Positions 33,166 to 43,134 of a DNA stretch of 49,834 nucleotides are shown here, in pieces; the stretch's first letter is position 1; each line of letters opens with the position of its first letter. Both the position numbers and the translations under genes were made by a program. A model generated the notes under the pieces. The model did not search any database. It saw only the letters and a program-made list of their open reading frames with translations, and had not been told where the DNA came from. This DNA is from DAOUEH01 sp034430515 (GTDB lineage Bacteria; Chloroflexota; Dehalococcoidia; Dehalococcoidales; RBG-16-60-22), in assembly GCA_034430515.1 (NCBI GenBank), contig DAOUEP010000035.1:1-49834 (forward strand), given 5' to 3'.

Positions 33166-33336
33166 ATGGAATGGCAGATTATCGTCGCGCTGGTCATCGC
33201 CATACCGGTCGTTCTCTTCCCCGCGGCCTTCGTCTGGTACCTTAATATCGGCGGTATTTACACGGCCATCAAGGAAGCCAGGGCTCGAAGGGTGGCGCGG
33301 CAGAAGGAAGAGAAAGTAGAAGTCATCGCCAAGTAG
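33166..33336 (+). CDS. Small membrane protein, IPVxLFPAAFVWY family, 56 aa
   Basis: ATG 33166 with GGGAGGTGA 5 bases upstream, stop TAG at 33334-33336. Residues about 5-27 form a single membrane helix with IPVVLFPAAFVWYLNIGGI; a lysine/arginine/glutamate-rich cytoplasmic tail follows (EARARRVARQKEEK). It is a paralogue of the gene at 26408-26557: the helix core is nearly identical, the tail diverges. A terminator follows 26 bases on, so it is a stand-alone transcript. No known domain. Presence of two copies with the same upstream motif suggests a co-regulated regulon. Confidence 0.82.
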   Translation: MEWQIIVALVIAIPVVLFPAAFVWYLNIGGIYTAIKEARARRVARQKEEKVEVIAK

Positions 33337-33361
33337 CCGGGCTGCTATCACCAGTCATCCC

Positions 33362-33394
33362 GACCACCCCCGCCGCGGGGTGGTCTTCTTTTTT
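33362..33394 (+). terminator. Intrinsic terminator after the 56-aa gene
   Basis: Stem GACCACCCC/GGGGTGGTC (9 bp), 6-base loop, followed by TTCTTTTTT. Confidence 0.85.
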
Positions 33395-33497
33395 GGCCGG
33401 TAAATTATGCCGGTGCTATACTGGCGGTATCACCAGCTTCCGCGCCCTTATGGAGGCGGCCCGGGAGTACGGGGTGTACTAGCTAGCCGGGTGGCGG

Positions 33498-34328
33498 TCA
33501 GGGCTGGTGCGGGCATTTCTCCGTCCGCTCGCCCCAGGTTTCGCAGATGGCCCACTGGTCGGCCTTTATCCGCCCCAGCCGCAGGCACTTATCGACGTAC
33601 TGGCACTCGGTCGGCAGGTCTCCCTTTAAGACGTTCTCGACCACCTGGCGGGGGTCTTCCTTTTTGACAACCGAGTAAGCGGCCCCAAAGAATTCTTTAT
33701 GCAGGTCGTCGGTATCCATGTAGAGACTGAAGAGGGTCAGCCTCACCCGGTCGATGTACTGCTGGTAGTACTTGTTTCTCTCGTGGTCCTGGCAGATGTA
33801 GTTCAGCTGTTTCCGGTAGGCGAAAGAGCGCACCACCAGCATGTTGATGAAAAAGCCGAGTCCGGCCGTGCCCAGGCCCAGCGACAGGACGGCCCAGCCC
33901 GGTAAGTCGAACACCTGGGTCAGGGTAACCGTCCCCGCCCCCGACGCTACGGCCATAGAGGGGATGGATTTCAGCAGGTCGCCGGCCTTCTGGCCGAACT
34001 GCGAGGACTCCGTGTAGCCCTTGAGGATTTCGGAGCGGAGCTCTTCGTTTTCGTCAAAATTAAGCTGCCGGCCTTTATAGATGGTGTCCAGCGAGCGCAT
34101 GGCGGCGTAGATAGCGGCGGTGGCCCCCCGGACGTAGGCCCGCTCCGCCTCCCCGCCCTCCTTGCCTTTGGCGATGGCATCGTCCAGCTCGCGCTTGGCC
34201 AGCACGGCGATTTCCTTGGACTCCGTTTCTTTAGTGGAGCCACCCGTCATCGCCCAGACCAGCCGGACGCTGGTGGATGGGGAGAGAAAAGCGGTAACTT
34301 CCTGATTGGCGGCTGTTGCCCCGGCCAC
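33498..34328 (-). CDS. Membrane-anchored protein with cysteine-rich C-terminus, unknown
   Basis: 276 residues. The N-terminal ~120 are hydrophilic and helical (ELDDAIAKGKEGGEAERAYVRG). Two close hydrophobic segments at about 125-170 make one hairpin in the membrane. The C-terminal ~105 residues carry five cysteines (one in YICQDHERN; the last four: CQYVDKCLRLG, AICETWGERTEKC) that could hold a metal or disulfides. No SD-supported operon partner; the gene stands alone between the small membrane protein and the PhoR-type kinase. No family recognised. Confidence 0.6.
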   Translation of the reverse strand: MAGATAANQEVTAFLSPSTSVRLVWAMTGGSTKETESKEIAVLAKRELDDAIAKGKEGGEAERAYVRGATAAIYAAMRSLDTIYKGRQLNFDENEELRSEILKGYTESSQFGQKAGDLLKSIPSMAVASGAGTVTLTQVFDLPGWAVLSLGLGTAGLGFFINMLVVRSFAYRKQLNYICQDHERNKYYQQYIDRVRLTLFSLYMDTDDLHKEFFGAAYSVVKKEDPRQVVENVLKGDLPTECQYVDKCLRLGRIKADQWAICETWGERTEKCPHQP

Positions 34329-34454
34329 GTTTCACCTCCACGGGGTAGTTTTTCTCTAAATTATACACCGGCTGTCAATCTATTGGCGCCAAATGGCACA
34401 AGTGTCAACGTTGGTGACAGGAAAAGGAATGATAAAGGGCGTCGCCGGCTAAAA

Positions 34455-36191
34455 TCAGGGACGGCGGGGCAGGCTGAAACGGAAGGTGGAGCCTTTGCCC
34501 AACCGGCTTTCGACGCCGATATCACCGCCGTGGGCGGCCACGGTATGCTTGGCGATGGCCAGCCCCAGGCCGCTGCCGCCGCCGCTGCGGGCCTTATCGG
34601 CCTTGTAGAAGCGCTCGAAGACGTGGGGCAGGTCTTCCGCCGGGATGCCGATGCCGCTGTCGGCGACGCTGACGCTGACCGAGCGCTTGTCGAAGCTGGT
34701 GGCGGCGGTCACCTTGCCGCCGGGGCGGTTGAACTTGATGGCGTTGTGGACGAGGTTGACGATGGTCTGGCGGATGCGGTCGCGGTCGGCGGAGACTTCG
34801 GGCAGGTCGGGGGCCAGCTCTCTGAGCAAAGTGACCTGAACCCTTTCGGCCAGGGGCTTGAGGTCGTTAAGCACGCCGTCCACCAGGGCGTTGAGGTCGA
34901 CCGGCTCAATCTTGAGCTCGGCCTGGCCGGTCTCGATGCGGGAAAGCTGGGTAAGCTCGGTGACTATCTGGGTGAGGCGGTCGGCCTCGCCGACGATTTT
35001 GGCCAGAAATCCTGCGGCGGCCTTTTTATCTTCGCTGGCGCCGCCCTGGAGCGTTTCGGCCATGGCCTTGATGCCGGCGATGGGCGTCCGCAGCTCGTGC
35101 GAGATATTGCCGATGAGTTCCCGACGCATCGTCTGGAGGTCTTTAAGCTCGGTCAAATCCTGCAGCAGGAGCAGCCCGCCGCCTTCGCCGGTGGGGACGG
35201 CGATGGCCCGCAGGAAACGCCGCGTGAAGGTGGACTCGAACTGGATGTTTTGCTCCCGCCCGGTCTTAAGGCAGCGCTTGAGCACCTCGTCGGCCTGGTG
35301 GTCGTGGACGACCTCGATGAGGGGCCGGCCGGCGGCCTCGGCGGCCTCGAAGCCGAAGAGCCGCCCCGCCGCCGGATTGGCCAGGGCCACCTTCCCCCCG
35401 GCGTCGGTCATGACGACGCCGTCGGCCATGTTGTCCAGGATGTCGGCCAGGTTGGTCTTTTCGGTGGAGATGGCCGCCACCGTTTCCTGTAAATTGGCGG
35501 ACATCTCGTTAAAGGCGTGGGCCAGCTGGCCGATTTCGCCCCGGTCCGCCACGGCAATCCGCCGCCCCAGGTCGCCGGCGGCTATCCCCCGGGCGGCCCC
35601 GGTAAGCTGGCGGATGGGGCGCGTCGTGGTGCGGGCGATGAGCCAGGCCGCCAGCACCGCCAGCGCCGCGATGATGACCGTTACCAGGATAATCGTCCGC
35701 GTTACGCGGCCCACGATGGCCTCCACCTCGGTGGTGGGCAGCGCCACCCGGGCGATACCCAGTAATTCGTCCCCGGCGGTGACCGGCACGGCCACGTAGA
35801 GCATCGACTGCTCCAGGGTGGTGGAAAAGCGCTGGCTCTCCCCGATGCCGCTGGACAGGGCGGCGATGACCTCGGGGCGGCCGGCGTGGTTTTCCATGGC
35901 GGCGGGGTCTTCCCGCGAGTCGCCCAGGACGGTGCCGTCCGGGGCGATAATGGTGATGCGGCTGTCGATTTCCTCCCCCAGCCGCTTGGCCATGGCGTCG
36001 GCGTCGCCGCCGGCCGCCAGCACCGCCCCGGCCGTCTCCGCCGCCAGCCGCGCCTCCCGCTCCAGGTCTAGGCGCAGGTTATCCAGCTGGGAGCCCCTCA
36101 CCGCGCTGGTGAGGTAAATCCCCAGCACGGTCATGCTGGCCACGATGAGGACGATAAAGGGGACGGCGATGCGCCACTGGATGCTGCGCAA
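34455..36191 (-). CDS. PhoR-type membrane sensor histidine kinase
   Basis: 578 residues. Start TTG 36191, overlapping the region after the regulator stop and preceded by GGAGGG, so it is translated with it. Order: membrane helix (6-28), periplasmic sensor domain (about 30-165), second helix (about 168-188), HAMP (190-245), PAS (about 255-345), HisKA with His365 in NISHELRTPI, HATPase with SGLGLAIAKHTVAAHGG near 540. Architecture is that of PhoR/ResE kinases. It should phosphorylate the OmpR-type regulator encoded immediately upstream. Confidence 0.94.
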   Translation of the reverse strand: MRSIQWRIAVPFIVLIVASMTVLGIYLTSAVRGSQLDNLRLDLEREARLAAETAGAVLAAGGDADAMAKRLGEEIDSRITIIAPDGTVLGDSREDPAAMENHAGRPEVIAALSSGIGESQRFSTTLEQSMLYVAVPVTAGDELLGIARVALPTTEVEAIVGRVTRTIILVTVIIAALAVLAAWLIARTTTRPIRQLTGAARGIAAGDLGRRIAVADRGEIGQLAHAFNEMSANLQETVAAISTEKTNLADILDNMADGVVMTDAGGKVALANPAAGRLFGFEAAEAAGRPLIEVVHDHQADEVLKRCLKTGREQNIQFESTFTRRFLRAIAVPTGEGGGLLLLQDLTELKDLQTMRRELIGNISHELRTPIAGIKAMAETLQGGASEDKKAAAGFLAKIVGEADRLTQIVTELTQLSRIETGQAELKIEPVDLNALVDGVLNDLKPLAERVQVTLLRELAPDLPEVSADRDRIRQTIVNLVHNAIKFNRPGGKVTAATSFDKRSVSVSVADSGIGIPAEDLPHVFERFYKADKARSGGGSGLGLAIAKHTVAAHGGDIGVESRLGKGSTFRFSLPRRP

Positions 36192-36193
36192 AT

Positions 36194-36892
<699 letters not shown>

Positions 36893-36904
36893 CGGGATTC
36901 CTCT

Positions 36905-37657
36905 TCAGCCGTTGCGGTATTCCTGCTGTATTTCCTCCATGATTCTGGCGGCGAATTCGCCCCGCTCCGCCTCGCCGAGGGCGGTCATCGGGAGCACCCA
37001 TTCCATCTCCCGAAGATTGTCCAGCAGCATGGGGATTAAATCGAAGGGGACGGAGATGACGAACAGCCCTTCGGGCAGTATTTTTTGCATCCTGAAGCCG
37101 TAGCCGATGCCGGTGACGGTGTAGTTCAGCTCGCCGCTGAGGTACGGGTAGGCGAAGAGCCAGGCGCACATCAGCACCGGCGTAATTTTGGAGGTCAGCG
37201 GTTTGCCGGTGGAATAGCTCAATGCCCGGAGCAGTATCTCCGCCTGGGAGGGCGCGGCGGTGAGGATGAGCAAATCCGGCGCGAAGGACAGCTTGTCCAC
37301 GGAGGAGAAGGCCACGTACCGGACGGTGTCAGGGGCGAATTTCTGGATGTGGTGGTATATCCGGCGGTTGGCGCGCGCCTCCTGGTAAATCCGCTCCTTG
37401 GCGCCAATCTGGCCGCTCTCCATCGTCGGCTCGGGCGCCACCATGCCCAGCACCAGCCGGTCCACGCAGGTAAAGGTATCCTTGTCGGCGTAAAAGGGGG
37501 GGCTTGTCTGCGCCTCCCCGAACAGGCGGCAGATGGGCAGCTGTTTGGCCGTCCTGGGCAGGCCCTCGGGCCGGTTGAGCAGGAACTTGACGCCCACCGG
37601 CTGATACTCGAAGCGGAATTTATCCAGTATGGAGTAGTTCTGCTTGGCGGCTGACAT
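36905..37657 (-). CDS. DUF169-family protein (third copy)
   Basis: 250 residues. The same motifs as the pair at 18264-19785: YQPVGVKFLLNRPEG, RLFGEAQ, FTCVDRLVLGM, FAPDTVRYVAFSSVDKLSF, APDLLILTAAPSQAEILL, LMCAWLFAYPYLSGELNY. It is the first gene of the operon with the PhoB/PhoR-type pair, an unusual association. Co-transcription suggests that the signalling system controls or senses whatever DUF169 proteins do. The N-terminal cysteine of the FCEML motif in the other two copies is replaced here (LPICRLFGEAQ keeps one Cys a few residues off). Confidence 0.88.
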   Translation of the reverse strand: MSAAKQNYSILDKFRFEYQPVGVKFLLNRPEGLPRTAKQLPICRLFGEAQTSPPFYADKDTFTCVDRLVLGMVAPEPTMESGQIGAKERIYQEARANRRIYHHIQKFAPDTVRYVAFSSVDKLSFAPDLLILTAAPSQAEILLRALSYSTGKPLTSKITPVLMCAWLFAYPYLSGELNYTVTGIGYGFRMQKILPEGLFVISVPFDLIPMLLDNLREMEWVLPMTALGEAERGEFAARIMEEIQQEYRNG

Positions 37658-37690
37658 ATCGTCCTCCCCCCGGTGTTATCGGTCTATTAC

Positions 37691-37718
37691 ACTATAACAT
37701 TATTGCCAGCGGTGTAAA
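37691..37718 (-). promoter_or_regulatory. Predicted promoter for the DUF169-PhoB-PhoR operon
   Basis: TTTACA (37713-37718), 16 bases, TATAGT (37691-37696), 34 bases before the ATG at 37657. Confidence 0.5.
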
Positions 37719-37732
37719 ATATCGGCGCGCAT

Positions 37733-37761
37733 TTGACTCCGGTGGGGACATGCACTATGCT
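37733..37761 (+). promoter_or_regulatory. Predicted promoter for the epimerase-like gene
   Basis: TTGACT (37733-37738), 17 bases, TATGCT (37756-37761), 56 bases before the ATG at 37817. Confidence 0.5.
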
Positions 37762-37816
37762 GCTGGTACGGATACCTTGCTTGCCGATGTAAACAGACGC
37801 CGCCAGCGGGGAGCGC

Positions 37817-38764
37817 ATGAAGAAAAACGTGGCCATTACGGGTGTTTCCGGATACGTCGGCACCGGGCTGCTGGCCCGCCTCGACGGCGATAGCGGCGTG
37901 GGCCAAATCATCGGCATCGATACCCGGGAACCCTGGTACCAGTCCCCCAAACTGGTGTTCTACCGCCGCGATGTCCGCCGTCCCTTCGACGATATTTTCG
38001 CCGCCCATAAGGTGGCTGCGGCGGTGCACCTGGCCTTCGTCCTGCGGCCCACCCGCCGCCCGGCCCTGGCCCGGGAGATAGATATCCAGGGCACGCGGAA
38101 CCTGGTGGCGGCCTGCCGGCAGGCCGGCGTGCGGCACGTCGTCCAGCTGAGCAGCTACACCGTTTACGGCGTCCAACGCGATAGCCCGGCGCCGCTCACC
38201 GAGGCCGCCTTGCGCTGTCCTATGGCCGGCCTCCAGTACGCCCGGGATAAAATCGAGGCTGAGCGCGTCCTGGAGGACTTCGGCGCCGCCCACCGGGACG
38301 TTACCGTCACCGTGCTGCGCAGCGCCCCCATCATGGGGCCCGGCGCCGTCGGCTCGGCGGCCACCATCCTCTTCGAGCTGCCGGTGATGCTGGGTGTGAC
38401 CGGCGGCGACCCTCCGATGCAGTTTGTCCACGAGGACGACCTGGTGAGCCTCATCGCGCTGCTGCTGGCACGGCGGCAGGGGGGCGTCTATAACGTCGCC
38501 GGGAACGGCGCCATCAAGTACAGCCAGGTCGCCCGGCTGGTGGGGAAGAGGCTGCTCAACCTGCCCGCCTGGCTGCTGGAGCCGGCCATCCGGCTGTCCT
38601 GGGCGCTGCATGTCCAGAGCGTTTCTCCCGTCGGCGTCAGCTACATCAAGTACCCGCCGGTGGTCAGCACCGCCCGGCTGGCTGAGGAGCTGGGCTTTCG
38701 GTTCCGCTACTCTTCCCGGCAGGCGCTGGCGGCCTTCGTCCGGGCGTCCCGCTCCGGCCGCTAG
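37817..38764 (+). CDS. NAD-dependent epimerase/dehydratase-family protein
   Basis: 315 residues, extended SDR fold. Nucleotide motif TGVSGYVGTGLL, then YRRDVRRPFDD, a catalytic-type Ser/Thr in LSSYTVYG and YARDK (the Y-x3-K pair). C-terminal substrate part includes VHEDDLVSLI. Likely acts on a nucleotide sugar, a steroid-like lipid or another NAD(P)-dependent substrate; the call cannot be made more exact. Divergent from the DUF169 operon, own promoter predicted. Spacing before the large kinase gene is 165 bases. Confidence 0.88.
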   Translation: MKKNVAITGVSGYVGTGLLARLDGDSGVGQIIGIDTREPWYQSPKLVFYRRDVRRPFDDIFAAHKVAAAVHLAFVLRPTRRPALAREIDIQGTRNLVAACRQAGVRHVVQLSSYTVYGVQRDSPAPLTEAALRCPMAGLQYARDKIEAERVLEDFGAAHRDVTVTVLRSAPIMGPGAVGSAATILFELPVMLGVTGGDPPMQFVHEDDLVSLIALLLARRQGGVYNVAGNGAIKYSQVARLVGKRLLNLPAWLLEPAIRLSWALHVQSVSPVGVSYIKYPPVVSTARLAEELGFRFRYSSRQALAAFVRASRSGR

Positions 38765-38928
38765 CCCGGCCGCCCGCCATTTTCCCTTGACATAACGTTA
38801 GCCAGCTATCCCCGTGTGCGACCGTACACTAATTATTTATATCCCCGGGCGAAAAATTTACGTTTTTGTTACACCCAAAATGGTTACATATAAGGTAGTT
38901 AGCTACCGAGAAAAAACAGGTAATAAGG

Positions 38929-41900
38929 ATGAATCTGGCCGAATCTTTTCCTATCTTGCTGCTCATCGTGTCCCTGGCGGCGGCGCTCCTGGTGACGGTG
39001 CTGGCCTGGCGCTACCGGGCCCGGCGCTCCGTCAAGACCTTCTTCGCCGTGATGCTGGCCCTGGACTGGTGGCTGCTCTGCTCGGTGCTGGAAAATAACA
39101 GCACGTCCCTGGCTACTCACGTCTTCTGGATGAACATGAGCTACCTGGGTATTACCCTGCTGCCGGCGCTGTGGCTGCTCTTCACCCTGTATTACACCGA
39201 CAAGGGCGAGTGGTGGCGGCGGCGCGGCCTGCCGTTGCTTTTCATCATCCCGGCGATTACCCTGGTGATGGTCTGGACCAACGGCTGGCACCACCTGATG
39301 TGGAGCGACGTCAGCCTGGATACCAGCGTCTATCCGCCGCTGAAAATATTCACCTTCCATACCTGGTTCTGGGTACACGCCTTTTACTCCTACGCGCTGC
39401 TGATTATCGGGTTCGTGCGGCTGGTGGGTCTCTACGTCCGCACCTCCGGCCTTTACCGCCGGCAGGTCAGGATTATGCTGGCGGCGACCATCGTACCCTG
39501 GGTGGCCAACATCCTCTTTATCTTCGGCGTCGTCCCCAATTTCCCCATCGACCCCACGCCGATGGCCTTTGTCATCACCGGCCTCGCTTTCCTCTGGGGA
39601 TTCTCCCTCGCCAAGCTCCTCAACATAATACCGGTGGCCTACGAGGCCATTTTTAGGAGCATCAGCGACGGCGTCATCGTCATCGACGCTCAAAACCGCA
39701 TCCGGCAGTTCAATCCCGCGGCGGCGCGGATACTGCCCGCCGGCGAGGCCGGCCTTACTGGCAAAAAGCTCGGCCAGGTAATCCCGGCGCGGGCGTATAT
39801 CTCGGAGACCCTGGCCGATAGCGGCCGCTCCGGGACAGTTATCTCGCTGGGGACGGGCCACCAGGCGCGTTTTTACAAAGTCAGCGTCACGGCCATTTCC
39901 GACGGGCAGAACGTCAGCGGGCGGATGGTGCTCCTCCACGACGACACCGAGCGCCGCAAGGCCGAAAACGAGTCCCGCGAGAAGGTCCTGCTCAAGACCG
40001 AGTTGAACGAGCGGAAAAAGACCGAGCGGCTGCAGCACGACGAGAACTACGTGCTCACGCTGATGAGCCGGGGGGCGAAGCTAAACGAGATACTGGACGC
40101 CATCGTGCGGCTGGTGGAAGCGCACAATACCAACATCATCGGCTCGATTTTGCTCTACGACAAGTCCAGCGCCATGCTTCTCCCCGCCGCGTGCCCCAGC
40201 CTGCCCGCCAACCTGGTCACCCTGTTCAAGGACGGCGTGCCCGTCGGCCCCGAGTCGGGTGCCTGCGCCGCCGCCGCCTTCCGCAAGGAGAGGGTCATCG
40301 TCCCGGATATCCGCCAGAGCCCCCTCTTCGACGTCAACCGGGCCGCCCTCCGCAAGGCCACCCGGAACAAGCTGCTCGCCTGCTGGTCGGAGCCCATCAT
40401 CAGCTCCAACGGCGAAATCCTGGGCACCATCGCCAACTATCAGGGCAAAGTGGGCGAGCCGGACGCCGATGACCTCAAGGTGCTGGAGTGGTCGGCCCGT
40501 ATCGCCGCCATCGCCATCGAGCAGCGGCGGAGCGAGCAGGCCCTGGCCGACGAAGCGGTGCGGCGGCGCATCCTCATCGAGCAGTCCAGCGATGGCATCG
40601 TCGTCCTCGACCAGAGCGGCCGCGTCTACGAGGCCAACCAGCGCTTTGCCGATATGCTGGGCTACTCCCTGGAGGAAGCCCGCCAGCTCAGTGTCTGGGA
40701 CTGGGAGGCCGACTACCCGCGCGAGCAAGTGGTCGAGATGATTAACACCGTTGACGAGAACGGCGACCACTTCGAGACACGGCACCGCCGCAAGGACGAC
40801 AGCTTCTACGACGTGGAAATAAGCACCAACGGCGCCGCGTTCGCCGGGCGAAAGCTCATCTTCTGCGTCTGCCGCGACATTACCGAGCGCAAGCGGGCCG
40901 AGGAGGCACTGCGCGAATCGGAGGAAAAATTCTCCAAGGCCTTCCGCTCCAGCCCCAACTCTATCTGCATCAGCACGCTGGAGGACGGGACCTTCCTGGA
41001 GGTCAACGACAGTTTCACGCGCGATACCGGCTGGACGCGTCAGGAGACCATCGGCCACAGCTCCCTGGAGCTGGGTCTGTGGGCCGACCCCGAGGAGCGG
41101 GAGAGGATATTAGGGAAGATGCACCGGGACGGCCGGGTGGTGAACGAGGAGTACCGCTGCCGCATCAAGTCCGGCGAAATCCGCACCCAGCTGTTCTCCG
41201 CCGAGCCGATTAGCTTCGACGGGAAGGACTGCATCCTGGCGGTTACCGCCGACATTACCGAACGCAAGCAAATGGAGGAAAAGATACGGGAGTCCGAGGA
41301 AAAGTATCACATGATTTTCGAATCGGGCAACGATATCATCATCCTCCTGGATAAAAAGGGTAAAATCATCGATATCAACCAGCAGATTACCACCATCGGC
41401 GGTTACGACCGTAACGAGCTGCTGGGCGAGCATTTCCGGACGCTCACCAAGCTAATGCCCCCAAAAAGCCTTGCTATTATCGCCAAGAATTTCATGCTGC
41501 GGCTGCTGGGGGCCAAAGTGCCGACTTACGAGGTCGAGATGTACCGCGCCAACGGCGAGCGGCTGAATGTGGAAATCAACGCCGTGGTAATTAAGGACAA
41601 CGACAAGCCCATCGGTACCCTGGCCACGCTGCGGGACGTTACCGAGCGCCGCAAGTCCGAGTCCGCCCTGCGCTACCAGCGGGAGCTCATCGGCCAAATT
41701 ATCGCCACCATCCCCAACGCCGTCCTCGTCACCAACAAGGATAAAGAGGTGCTGCTGGCCAACAATACCTTTTACCAGACCTTCGGCCTGACCAAAGAGG
41801 ACATCGAAAACAAGCCGGTAACCAGGGCGCTCCGGGTCAAAGAGTTCAGCGATGCCCTCACCGCCATCATCAAGACCAGGGAAAAGAGCCTCTCCTTTGA

Positions 41901-42708
41901 GTTCCGCTACCGGCTCCAGAACGTCGGGCACATCTTCGCCGCCGGTATCGTCAAGATGGAAAACAACCGCTACCTCATCTTCATGAACGATGTTACCGAG
42001 GAGCGGGAGAAACAGGAGCGGCTCTACCTTACCGACCGGCTGGCCTCGGTGGGCGAGATGGCCTCCGGCGTGGCCCACGAGCTGAACAACCCCCTCACCA
42101 GCATCATCGGCCTCTCCGGCCTGCTGATTCGCCAGGAGATGCCCGCGGAGCAGCGGGAAGACCTGGTGGCCGTCCACGCCGAGGCGGAGCGTTGCGCCGC
42201 CATCGTCAAGAACCTGCTCACCTTCGCCCGCAAGCACGCCCCCAAGCGGGAGCCGATCCAGGTCACTAAAATCCTGGAGGACGTCCTCAAGCTGCGGGCC
42301 TACGAGCAGCGCGGCCAGAACATCACCATCCAGACCGATTTCGCCCCCGACCTGCCGGAGGTGCTGGCCGACTATTTCCAGATGCAGCAGGTCTTTCTCA
42401 ATATCATCCTTAACGCCGAAATGGCCATGGTGGACGCCCACGGCCGCGGCACCCTGAAAATCACCAGCCGCCGGGTCGACAGCCACGTTGACATCTCCTT
42501 TAAGGACGACGGCCCGGGCATCGCCAAGGAGAACCTGGGGCTCATCTTCAACCCCTTCTTCACCACCAAGGAGGTGGGCAAGGGCACCGGCCTGGGCCTC
42601 AGCATCAGCTACGGCATCGTCGCTTCCCACGGGGGGAGGATATACGCCAAAAGCCCGTCCGCGCGAGGGACCACCTTCGTCGTCGAGCTGCCGGTGCTCA
42701 AGAACTAG
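38929..42708 (+). CDS. 7TM sensor histidine kinase with GAF and multiple PAS domains
   Basis: 1259 residues. Residues 1-225 are the histidine-kinase-N 7TM domain (seven helices, WMNMSYLGITLLPALWLLFTL, KLLNIIPVAYEAIFRSI at the exit). Then PAS (235-345), a short coiled coil, GAF (375-540), PAS domains at about 545-665, 670-785, 795-915 and 920-1020, HisKA with His1050 in GVAHELNNPL, and HATPase (GTGLGLSISYGIVASHGG). It senses through membrane and cytosolic ligands and phosphorylates its cognate regulators, probably the two genes immediately downstream (10 and 14 bases apart). Confidence 0.94.
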   Translation: MNLAESFPILLLIVSLAAALLVTVLAWRYRARRSVKTFFAVMLALDWWLLCSVLENNSTSLATHVFWMNMSYLGITLLPALWLLFTLYYTDKGEWWRRRGLPLLFIIPAITLVMVWTNGWHHLMWSDVSLDTSVYPPLKIFTFHTWFWVHAFYSYALLIIGFVRLVGLYVRTSGLYRRQVRIMLAATIVPWVANILFIFGVVPNFPIDPTPMAFVITGLAFLWGFSLAKLLNIIPVAYEAIFRSISDGVIVIDAQNRIRQFNPAAARILPAGEAGLTGKKLGQVIPARAYISETLADSGRSGTVISLGTGHQARFYKVSVTAISDGQNVSGRMVLLHDDTERRKAENESREKVLLKTELNERKKTERLQHDENYVLTLMSRGAKLNEILDAIVRLVEAHNTNIIGSILLYDKSSAMLLPAACPSLPANLVTLFKDGVPVGPESGACAAAAFRKERVIVPDIRQSPLFDVNRAALRKATRNKLLACWSEPIISSNGEILGTIANYQGKVGEPDADDLKVLEWSARIAAIAIEQRRSEQALADEAVRRRILIEQSSDGIVVLDQSGRVYEANQRFADMLGYSLEEARQLSVWDWEADYPREQVVEMINTVDENGDHFETRHRRKDDSFYDVEISTNGAAFAGRKLIFCVCRDITERKRAEEALRESEEKFSKAFRSSPNSICISTLEDGTFLEVNDSFTRDTGWTRQETIGHSSLELGLWADPEERERILGKMHRDGRVVNEEYRCRIKSGEIRTQLFSAEPISFDGKDCILAVTADITERKQMEEKIRESEEKYHMIFESGNDIIILLDKKGKIIDINQQITTIGGYDRNELLGEHFRTLTKLMPPKSLAIIAKNFMLRLLGAKVPTYEVEMYRANGERLNVEINAVVIKDNDKPIGTLATLRDVTERRKSESALRYQRELIGQIIATIPNAVLVTNKDKEVLLANNTFYQTFGLTKEDIENKPVTRALRVKEFSDALTAIIKTREKSLSFEFRYRLQNVGHIFAAGIVKMENNRYLIFMNDVTEEREKQERLYLTDRLASVGEMASGVAHELNNPLTSIIGLSGLLIRQEMPAEQREDLVAVHAEAERCAAIVKNLLTFARKHAPKREPIQVTKILEDVLKLRAYEQRGQNITIQTDFAPDLPEVLADYFQMQQVFLNIILNAEMAMVDAHGRGTLKITSRRVDSHVDISFKDDGPGIAKENLGLIFNPFFTTKEVGKGTGLGLSISYGIVASHGGRIYAKSPSARGTTFVVELPVLKN

Positions 42709-42718
42709 GGAGACCGTG

Positions 42719-43120
42719 ATGGTAAAGGCAAATAAGGCTAAAAAGAGAATACTGGTGATTGAGGACGAGGTCGTCCTGGGCCGGCTCTGCCAGCGCGTGC
42801 TTACCGCCGCCGGCTACGAGGTGGACTGGGTCGGCAGCGGGCTGACCGCCCGGGAAAAGGCCCGGGCCCGGCATTACGACCTCTGCGTCTCCGATATCCG
42901 CCTGCCGGGGCTGACCGGCATCCAGCTTTACGAGCAGTGGCGGGACAGCGGCCACTCCCTGGCAAAGCACATTATATTTATCACCGGAGACACCCTGAAT
43001 AACACCGTCCGGGACTTTCTGGAGAGGGCCGGGCGCCCCTACCTGATGAAGCCCTTCGACCTGGAAGATCTCGGCGCCGCCGTGGACCGGGCCCTGGCCC
43101 CGGTGGGTCTGGCCCGATAA
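42719..43120 (+). CDS. Single-domain response regulator (receiver)
   Basis: 133 residues from ATG 42719 behind AGGGAG; a GTG one codon earlier is equally in frame. Receiver fold with DE acidic pair (IEDEVV), Asp59 in LCVSDIRLP, Thr in FITGDT and Lys in MKPFD. No output domain. Sits between the 7TM kinase and the HD-GYP regulator and is co-transcribed with both, so it may feed back on the kinase or relay phosphate. Confidence 0.9.
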   Translation: MVKANKAKKRILVIEDEVVLGRLCQRVLTAAGYEVDWVGSGLTAREKARARHYDLCVSDIRLPGLTGIQLYEQWRDSGHSLAKHIIFITGDTLNNTVRDFLERAGRPYLMKPFDLEDLGAAVDRALAPVGLAR

Positions 43121-43134
43121 AGGAGGAACAGGAA

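Noticed and set aside
33420..33482. Short frame reading GITSFRALMEAAREYGVY before a TAG, faintly like the start of a DsrE-type protein
   Set aside because: Only 19 codons with no start codon or ribosome site; too short to separate from chance.
38787..38812. TTGACA-like promoter before the 7TM kinase
   Set aside because: The only -10 candidate (TATCCC) has a 14-base spacer, outside the useful range.
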